Part shown: in pieces, positions 1-4,455 of the stretch | How the letters are laid out: the number at the start of each line of letters is the position of its first letter | Position numbering within the stretch: the stretch's first letter is position 1 | DNA from: Candidatus Roizmanbacteria bacterium CG_4_10_14_0_8_um_filter_33_9 | GTDB taxonomy: Bacteria > Patescibacteriota > Microgenomatia > UBA1406 > GWC2-37-13 | NCBI GenBank assembly: GCA_002785065.1 | Contig: PFLI01000131.1 | Coordinates: 1-9,464, forward strand | Direction of reading: 5' to 3' | Length of the DNA: 9,464 bases | Program-made: the position numbers and the translations under genes | Notes under the pieces: model-generated | Seen by the model: only the letters and a program-made list of their open reading frames with translations | Told to the model about the DNA's origin: nothing | The model's database searches: none

Positions 1-97
1 ATGAAAGAAAATCCTGTGCCACCGGTTTTAAGAAGGGTTTCAACTGTGAAGATAATCTAAAGTACTAAAAGTTACCCACAACATTTGTCATTGAACC
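1..97. mobile_element. right end of an insertion sequence (partial; possibly ISL3-like)
   Basis: The minus-strand membrane gene beginning at 458 reads as a normal family member down to about position 98 and then changes abruptly. Read on the minus strand, the junction at 97 begins GGTTCAATGACAAATG and continues with GTTGTGGGTAA. This has the look of a terminal inverted repeat of an ISL3-type element (GG start, TGACAAA..GTTG core); the resemblance is from memory and no search was made. Between this putative terminus and the window edge, plus-strand frames 1 and 3 are open and end at 60 and 66, as expected for a transposase finishing just inside the repeat. The other end of the element lies outside the window, so the inverted repeat and the target duplication cannot be checked here. 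Confidence 0.45.
3..66 (+). CDS. possible C-terminal end of a transposase (partial)
   Basis: Frame 3 is open from the window edge to the TAA at 64-66 and reads as 20 residues ending KGFNCEDNLKY. The GF-N-E-x-N-L-K pattern loosely recalls the GFRNFENxxxR-like tail of ISL3-family transposases, and its stop lies 5 nt before the putative terminal repeat. Frame 1 (ending at 60) is also open, so the choice of frame is a judgement. With about 20 residues visible, the assignment rests mainly on position. Confidence 0.25.
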
Positions 98-458
98 GAG
101 ACAGATTTGAAATAAGAAAAGCTAATGCGAAGTATTCTATTCCAAAGGGTTGAGGTGTTCCAAATAACAGTGTTCCCATTTTGACAAAAAGTGGATACAA
201 AGGGAAAAAACGTCCATTTTCTGTATACCCTTGTCCGGCAATTGCCAGATAATGCACTCCATCAAAATTTGACCATGAACTTAATAAAGGAAAAGAAGAA
301 AGAATATGAGAAGATGAAAAGCGAGCAAGTGTTGTATATTCATATCCTTTCCGAAAAGGAATAAAATAAGTAAAAAATAGAGGAATACTTAAAAGCAATC
401 TCCAGCAAACAAAAAGAAAAGTTATTTTTTTTAGATTTTTCCAATAATTCTTTTTCAT
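72..458 (-). pseudogene. truncated membrane mannosyltransferase-like protein (Gpi18/PIG-V type), N-terminal fragment
   Basis: This reading frame encodes 128 residues, of which about the first 120 look genuine. After a basic N-terminus there is a membrane segment at about residues 11-33, then W62-x-x-F-D66-G-x-H-Y and the motif F-F-P-L-Y-P-L (84-90), followed by a second hydrophobic segment (about 105-120). The W-x-x-D-G-x-x-Y and FFPLYPL signatures are characteristic of the dolichyl-phosphate-mannose-dependent mannosyltransferases related to Gpi18/PIG-V (COG5542). Family members are normally several hundred residues with many membrane helices, so most of the protein is missing. The last eight residues (RFNDKCCG) come from different sequence that looks like an insertion-sequence terminus. 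It probably once mannosylated lipid-linked or surface glycans and is now non-functional. The ATG at 456-458 has a TATAAT 8 nt upstream and no Shine-Dalgarno. Confidence 0.6.
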
Positions 459-466
459 GTAACTAG

Positions 467-472
467 ATTATA
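467..472 (-). promoter_or_regulatory. -10 box for the truncated mannosyltransferase gene
   Basis: Read on the minus strand, a perfect TATAAT lies 8 nt upstream of the ATG at 458. Transcription would therefore begin at or next to the start codon, a leaderless arrangement. No good -35 hexamer is present. The shared box at 483-497 begins 10 nt upstream of this -10 and covers the -35 position, so a regulator bound there could act on this promoter. Confidence 0.5.
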
Positions 473-482
473 CTTGTTGGAA

Positions 483-497
483 AAGCTTTCTTCATAA
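483..497 (+). promoter_or_regulatory. putative response-regulator box, copy 1
   Basis: AAGCTTTCTTCATAA here is identical, in the same orientation, to 2257-2271 at the head of the copper operon. The two copies bracket the two-component gene pair. The next 11-bp register (498-507) does not repeat well, unlike copy 2. It lies in the divergent region between the truncated mannosyltransferase gene and the response-regulator gene, and suggests that the OmpR-type regulator encoded next door controls this region as well. The protein-DNA link is inference. Confidence 0.45.
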
Positions 498-533
498 AAT
501 ATTTACCAAAGTTAAACAATTGTTCGGTATTAT

Positions 534-552
534 TTATCATTTTGAATGATAA
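534..552. promoter_or_regulatory. hyphenated palindrome upstream of the response-regulator gene (operator candidate)
   Basis: TTATCATT (534-541) and AATGATAA (545-552) form perfect 8-bp inverted arms around a 3-nt centre. The element lies just upstream of the TATAAT at 567-572, over the region where a -35 would be, so a dimeric repressor bound there would block the promoter. It recalls Fur-type sites in composition, but the half-sites are in the opposite order to the usual Fur box. The regulator is unknown. Confidence 0.35.
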
Positions 553-566
553 TAAATTGCATAACG

Positions 567-572
567 TATAAT
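567..572 (+). promoter_or_regulatory. -10 box of the response regulator-sensor kinase operon (leaderless type)
   Basis: A perfect TATAAT ends 7 nt before the ATG at 580, so the predicted transcript starts at or beside the A of the start codon. The intervening GGGGG at 574-578 is only 1 nt from the ATG, too close to serve as a Shine-Dalgarno. A weak -35 (TTGAAT, 542-547) would need a 19-nt spacer. Confidence 0.5.
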
Positions 573-579
573 TGGGGGT

Positions 580-1263
580 ATGAGATTATTACTTATCGAA
601 GATGAAATAAGACTTTCTCATTATATAAAAAAGGGATTAACCGAGCAGGGATTTGCAGTAGATACGGCATATGATGGAGAAGAGGGGTTATATCTTGCAA
701 AAGAAGAAACATATGATGTAATTATTCTTGATGTGATGTTGCCGAAATTAAACGGTATTGAAGTCTGTAAAAAACTTCATCTTTCTAAAAAAAATACTCC
801 AGTCCTTATGCTTACTGCTCGTAGTGAAACTGAAGATAAAATATTAGGACTTGAATCAGGAGCAGATGACTATCTCACAAAGCCTTTTGTATTTGCTGAG
901 CTTAAAGCAAGAATAAATGCTCTCTTAAGGAGAAGTTATCATCAAGTCACAATCAATTTGTCTATTGATACTTTAGAAGTTGATCCCTTGAAACATGTAG
1001 TAAAGAGGAATAATAAAATGATTAAATTAACCCCAAAGGAATTTGCTATTTTAGAGTTATTGCTTCGTCGAAAAAATGAAGTTGTCACTAGAACACAAGT
1101 TATTGAACATGTATGGGATTATAACTTTGATAGTCTTTCAAATGTTGTCGATGTTTTTATGGGGACGCTCCGGAAAAAAATAGATCGGGGATTTAAAAAA
1201 AAACTTATTCACACTTTGCATGGAATAGGATATATGATTTCAGATAGACCACCAAAAATATGA
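580..1263 (+). CDS. OmpR/PhoB-family response regulator, CusR/CopR-like
   Basis: This is a full-length, 227-residue two-component transcription factor. The receiver domain (about 1-116) has the acidic pocket E7-D8-E9, phospho-acceptor D51 in the ILDVMLP strand, T79 and K101 (LTKPF), all in the expected places. The C-terminal winged helix (about 126-220) carries the usual TPKEFAILELL start and the recognition-helix region SNVVDVFMGTLRKKI, ending in HTLHGIGYMI. The N-terminal stretch KKGLTEQGFAVDTAYDGEEG is very like the CusR/CopR subgroup that answers copper. The copper genes immediately downstream agree with this, but receiver similarity alone cannot fix the signal. The start has no Shine-Dalgarno but sits 7 nt after a TATAAT. 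The kinase gene overlaps it by 4 nt (ATGA), implying translational coupling. Confidence 0.93.
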   Translation: MRLLLIEDEIRLSHYIKKGLTEQGFAVDTAYDGEEGLYLAKEETYDVIILDVMLPKLNGIEVCKKLHLSKKNTPVLMLTARSETEDKILGLESGADDYLTKPFVFAELKARINALLRRSYHQVTINLSIDTLEVDPLKHVVKRNNKMIKLTPKEFAILELLLRRKNEVVTRTQVIEHVWDYNFDSLSNVVDVFMGTLRKKIDRGFKKKLIHTLHGIGYMISDRPPKI

Positions 1264-2258
1264 AAAACATATTCCAAACACTTCGATTCAGACTACTTTT
1301 CTGGTATACGCTAAGTCTTGCATTTTTAGGTGTTTTTATCATACTTACCATACATATTTTGCAGTATAAATACAGCGTTCAACTCATTATTGGATTATTT
1401 ATTATTCTTGCGATTGTTGGTTTCGTAGTTGTTTACAGAATAACACGATCAATTACATTTCTTTCTTACCAAATGCGACAGATTTCCAGCAAAACTCTAG
1501 ACAAAAGAATAACCTCAATTAAGGGAAGTGATGAAATAGGGCAATTGGCGAAATCTTTTAATGAACTCTTAAATCGATTAGATAAAGCATTTAATAGAGA
1601 ACGGCAATTTATTGCTGATGTTGCCCATGAGATGAAAACTCCAATCGCTACACTTCGGAGTAGTTTTGAGGTTACTCTTCATAAAGCAAGAACAAATGAA
1701 GAATATAAAAAAATAATTAAAGACTCGATTATTGAAACAGATAGGATAACTTCAACACTGAAAGATGTGTTGGATCTTGCTTGGTCGGAAGTACCAAATG
1801 AAAATCTCAGGAAAGTATTTGACTTATCTGAGCTAATGAATGAAATGTCAGAAATCGCACAAAAATTAGCCTTAAAAAAACAAATTATCGTTATCAACTC
1901 GATTACTTCTCATATACAAATGTTAGGCTTTAGAAAACGTTTAGGAAGAGCGCTATTAAATATCATTGACAACGCAATAAAATATTCATCTTTTAAAGGG
2001 AAGATTTATATTTCTTTAATTAAAGAATATAATAATGCTTTAATTATTATTAAAGATAATGGACAGGGTATAGAAGAGGAAGAACTTGAACATATTTTTG
2101 ACCGTTTCTATCGGGGGGCAAAGACAGATAAAGTGTTTGGAGCAGGTTTAGGACTTGCAATTTCCAAAGCAACAATTGAAATTCATCGAGGCGTTATACA
2201 AGTAAAAAGTAAATCAAAAATAGGATCGACCTTTTCTATCGCTCTTCCGCTTACATAA
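1260..2258 (+). CDS. membrane sensor histidine kinase with minimal extracytoplasmic loop
   Basis: The 332-residue kinase partners the preceding regulator. Two membrane helices (about 11-33 and 41-60) are joined by only some 7-10 residues. A HAMP-like linker follows (about 61-112, with the D-E-I-G-Q-L-A motif at 91-97), then the HisKA dimerisation helix with H123 in FIADVAHEMKTP. The HATPase domain has the N box (LLNIIDNAIKYS, N234 and N238), G1 (DNGQGI, 266-271), the F box (HIFDRFYRG) and G2 (GAGLGLAISK, 294-303). All catalytic motifs are intact, so it should autophosphorylate and signal to D51 of the regulator. Classical CusS/CopS sensors are roughly 450-480 residues with a metal-binding periplasmic domain, which is absent here. 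The signal must therefore be read within the membrane or through another protein. The copper role is inferred from context. Confidence 0.92.
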   Translation: MKNIFQTLRFRLLFWYTLSLAFLGVFIILTIHILQYKYSVQLIIGLFIILAIVGFVVVYRITRSITFLSYQMRQISSKTLDKRITSIKGSDEIGQLAKSFNELLNRLDKAFNRERQFIADVAHEMKTPIATLRSSFEVTLHKARTNEEYKKIIKDSIIETDRITSTLKDVLDLAWSEVPNENLRKVFDLSELMNEMSEIAQKLALKKQIIVINSITSHIQMLGFRKRLGRALLNIIDNAIKYSSFKGKIYISLIKEYNNALIIIKDNGQGIEEEELEHIFDRFYRGAKTDKVFGAGLGLAISKATIEIHRGVIQVKSKSKIGSTFSIALPLT

Positions 2259-2281
2259 GCTTTCTTCATAATTTCTTCATA
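2257..2281 (+). promoter_or_regulatory. putative response-regulator binding site of the copper operon, copy 2 (tandem 10-mers)
   Basis: TTTCTTCATA occurs twice in a row, at 2261-2270 and 2272-2281, an exact direct repeat with 11-bp period. The preceding AAGC extends the match with copy 1 (483-497) to 15 bp. Head-to-tail half-sites about one helical turn apart are the known binding mode of OmpR/PhoB-family regulators. The second half-site ends 10 bp before a TATTAT -10 (2292-2297), the spacing of PhoB-type class II activation in which the box replaces the -35. The site overlaps the kinase stop codon (2256-2258). Confidence 0.55.
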
Positions 2282-2291
2282 TTTGGTTTGT

Positions 2292-2300
2292 TATTATAAG
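2292..2300 (+). promoter_or_regulatory. -10 region of the copper operon promoter
   Basis: TATTAT (2292-2297) overlaps TATAAG (2295-2300). Either could be the -10, placing the transcription start near 2304-2308 and giving a leader of about 25 nt before the ATG at 2332. No consensus -35 is present because the tandem box occupies that place. A further TATTAT at 2312-2317 is an alternative. Confidence 0.4.
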
Positions 2301-2331
2301 TTTAGTTAATTTATTATTGTTAAATATTAAT

Positions 2332-4155
2332 ATGAAAGAAACAAAAGTACATATAAAAGGAATGCATTGCCGTTCATGCGAAATATTAGTTGAAGACGAA
2401 TTACTGAAAGTTGAGGGAGTTAAAAAAGCTCATGTAAATGAAAAAGAGGGGGTTGCGCATGTGTACTATGAAGGCGAATTAAGTCAAGGAAAAATTAAAC
2501 AAGCAGTAAGCAATGCAGGGTATGAATTAGGAATGAAAGAAAAATTGCCTCTTTTTTCAAAACGGATGCAGGATTATAAGGAGCTAGGATATGCATTTTT
2601 GGTTATGGTGCTTCTTTATTTAATTGGCAAAGAAATCGGGATATTTAATCTTACGGTAAAGTCTGGGAGTAACTATGGTAGTTTACCAGTGGTATTTTTA
2701 GTAGGTCTTACTGCTGGTGTTTCAACATGTATGGCGCTTGTCGGAGGTCTTGTTTTGGGCGCATCAGCCCGGTTTGTTGAAAAACACCCTCAAGCTTCAA
2801 CACTTCAAAAATTTAAGCCCCACTTATTCTTTAATGCAGGTCGTATCATCTCTTTCTTTGTACTTGGAGGAATTATAGGATATGCTGGTTCATTATTTCA
2901 ACTATCAACGCCAACTCTTGGACTTCTAACCATTGCAGTTGGAGTTGTGATGGTACTCATGGGATTGCAGTTAACTGAAATTTTTCCACAGTTAAGTGGT
3001 TTACAATTTACCCTTCCAAAAGGGATAAGTAGAGTACTTGGAATTAAGGAGCAAGTAGAAAAAGAATATAGTCACAAAAATTCATTTATCTTGGGAGCTT
3101 CAACATTCTTTTTACCCTGTGGATTTACACAAGCAATGCAGCTTTTTGCAATCAGCAGTGGAAGTTCAATGACCGGCGCGCTTACCATGGGAGTATTTGT
3201 ACTTGGAACTACACCGGGACTTCTCGGAATTGGAGGACTTACTTCGATGGTTAAAGGTGCTTTTGCAAAATTATTTTTCAAATTTGCAGGACTTGTGGTT
3301 ATATTTATGGCGATATTTAATATATCGAATGGTTTGAACTTAAGTGGAATTGACGTGAATGCGTTTTTAAGTCCAAAGACTGCTTTTGTTGCCGGAGCTG
3401 ATCCAAATGTCACGCTAAAAGATGGAATACAGATTGTCACAATGATTCAGACATCCTCAGGATTTTCTCCCAATTCATTCACAATTAAAAAAAATATTCC
3501 TGTTAAATGGATTATTACATCAGAGGATGCTTTTTCTTGCGCGGCTAGTATTGTGTCCTCAAAACTTGGTATTCGTAAAAATCTTTTAGCTGGAGAAAAT
3601 ATTATTGAATTTACTCCAACGGAAGTGGGTCAAGTGAGATTTACTTGTAGCATGGGAATGTATAGTGGAGTATTTAACATTATTGATAGTACGGGTGCTC
3701 CAACAACATCTAATACTGATACAACTCAAACCCCTCAGGCAAATGCTGCAGCTATCCCTCCAAATACTGGTGGATCTTGTAATGGCTGTGGAGGAGGATG
3801 TGGATGTGGAGCAAAGCCTCAGATACAGGCTAAGATAGATGCGGATACAACTCCACCTGTTGTAGCAGCTCAAGAAAATTCTGTCCAGGTCATAAAAGCA
3901 ACTTATTCTGTTTCAGAAGATGTAAAGCCAACCAAATTTACTGTTAAAGCGGGAAGTCCTGTACGGTTTGATATTGAAGCAAAAGAAGATGGTCTCGGTT
4001 GTATGGGAAGTATTATGATTCCGGGGTTGGACAATACTCCTCAGGGATTTGAAAAAGGTAAAGTGACAACTCTTGCATTTACTCCAATAAAATCAGGTTC
4101 GTACACTATTACGTGTGCTATGGGAGTGCCAAGAGGAACAATTATTGTTGAATAA
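2332..4155 (+). CDS. copper-handling fusion: HMA domain + TauE/SafE-like (DsbD_2) membrane domain + two cupredoxin-like domains
   Basis: This 607-residue fusion begins with a cytosolic heavy-metal-associated domain (about 3-66, Cu(I) motif C13-R-S-C16). A membrane region follows (about 82-335, seven predicted helices) resembling COG2836 / DsbD_2 proteins: conserved F-N-A-G-R-I and L-P-C263-G-F-T-Q. The family motif H-C-x-G-M-C-G-G is reduced here to T-C133-M-A-L-V-G-G. Two cupredoxin-like domains (about 364-452 and 515-607) are joined by a Thr/Pro/Ala-rich linker holding C483, C486, C490 and C492. The cupredoxins end F-T-C439-S-M-G-M and I-T-C595-A-M-G-V. Seven helices with the HMA domain inside put the cupredoxins outside. 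A role in moving or holding Cu(I) across the membrane is inferred. ATG 2332 is preferred to the in-frame TTG at 2317 because HMA sequence follows it directly. It is the first gene of the copper operon. Confidence 0.85.
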   Translation: MKETKVHIKGMHCRSCEILVEDELLKVEGVKKAHVNEKEGVAHVYYEGELSQGKIKQAVSNAGYELGMKEKLPLFSKRMQDYKELGYAFLVMVLLYLIGKEIGIFNLTVKSGSNYGSLPVVFLVGLTAGVSTCMALVGGLVLGASARFVEKHPQASTLQKFKPHLFFNAGRIISFFVLGGIIGYAGSLFQLSTPTLGLLTIAVGVVMVLMGLQLTEIFPQLSGLQFTLPKGISRVLGIKEQVEKEYSHKNSFILGASTFFLPCGFTQAMQLFAISSGSSMTGALTMGVFVLGTTPGLLGIGGLTSMVKGAFAKLFFKFAGLVVIFMAIFNISNGLNLSGIDVNAFLSPKTAFVAGADPNVTLKDGIQIVTMIQTSSGFSPNSFTIKKNIPVKWIITSEDAFSCAASIVSSKLGIRKNLLAGENIIEFTPTEVGQVRFTCSMGMYSGVFNIIDSTGAPTTSNTDTTQTPQANAAAIPPNTGGSCNGCGGGCGCGAKPQIQAKIDADTTPPVVAAQENSVQVIKATYSVSEDVKPTKFTVKAGSPVRFDIEAKEDGLGCMGSIMIPGLDNTPQGFEKGKVTTLAFTPIKSGSYTITCAMGVPRGTIIVE

Positions 4156-4162
4156 CGTATAA

Positions 4163-4193
4163 GGGGACGACCCCGTACCTTTTTGGTACGAGG
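4163..4193 (+). promoter_or_regulatory. overlapping hairpins in the leader of the chaperone gene
   Basis: Two RNA hairpins can form and share C4174, so they compete. GGGG (4163-4166) pairs with CCCC (4171-4174) over an ACGA loop. CGTACC (4174-4179) pairs with GGTACG (4185-4190) over a T5 loop, and CC/GG at 4171-4172/4192-4193 extends it across one mismatch. No T-run follows, so a simple intrinsic terminator is unlikely. Attenuation, RNA processing or protection of the downstream message are possible. A weak promoter may follow (TTGGTA 4183-4188, TATTAT 4205-4210, 16-nt spacing), which would let the two downstream genes be made independently. Confidence 0.35.
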
Positions 4194-4227
4194 TAAACGA
4201 GTAGTATTATAAATTTCAAATAAAATT

Positions 4228-4443
4228 ATGTCACAAACAACCAAGCTACAGCTATCAGGATTGACTTGTGGAGCATGCGAAAAGGTTATTTCAAAGAGAT
4301 TACAAAAAATTGAAGGAGTGCAAGAGGTGCATGTCTCATCTCAAAATGGAGCAACGTCCATTATCGCTTCCCGTCCTATTTCAAAAGAAGAAGTTGTCTC
4401 TGCACTTGAGGGAACTCATTACAAAGTAATTAACAATTTATAA
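4228..4443 (+). CDS. copZ: CopZ-like copper chaperone (single HMA domain)
   Basis: The 71-residue protein is a single heavy-metal-associated domain with the ferredoxin-like pattern of the family: strand, metal loop G-L-T-C14-G-A-C17, helix, then a second strand around VQEVHVSS and a C-terminal helix and strand ending HYKVINNL. The two cysteines bind one Cu(I), and the protein would hand it to the HMA domains or membrane entry site of the ATPase encoded 12 nt downstream. Length and motif match CopZ/Atx1-type chaperones. Position between the fusion gene and the ATPase gene in one transcription unit supports copper over mercury or zinc. No Shine-Dalgarno precedes the ATG. Confidence 0.88.
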   Translation: MSQTTKLQLSGLTCGACEKVISKRLQKIEGVQEVHVSSQNGATSIIASRPISKEEVVSALEGTHYKVINNL

Positions 4444-4455
4444 ACAATTTTTGCC

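Noticed and set aside
1..60. MKENPVPPVLRRVSTVKII as a small independent gene
   Set aside because: The ATG at position 1 is only where the window begins. The frame is short, unrecognised and lies inside the putative insertion sequence.
534..552. Fur box
   Set aside because: Half-sites are in the order TTATCATT then AATGATAA, the reverse of the canonical Fur arrangement. It is kept only as an unnamed palindrome.
3586..3873. Minus-strand open frames within the copper genes (for example 3072-3440, 3586-3873, 6081-6419, 6825-7097)
   Set aside because: They lie opposite well-supported domains, have low-complexity Ser/Ile/Thr-rich products and no start signals, so they are shadows of the coding strand.
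4152..4162. ATAACGTATAA, repeated from 561-571 before the response regulator
   Set aside because: The second copy includes the stop codon of the fusion gene and no start lies at leaderless distance. An 11-bp AT-rich match is easily chance.
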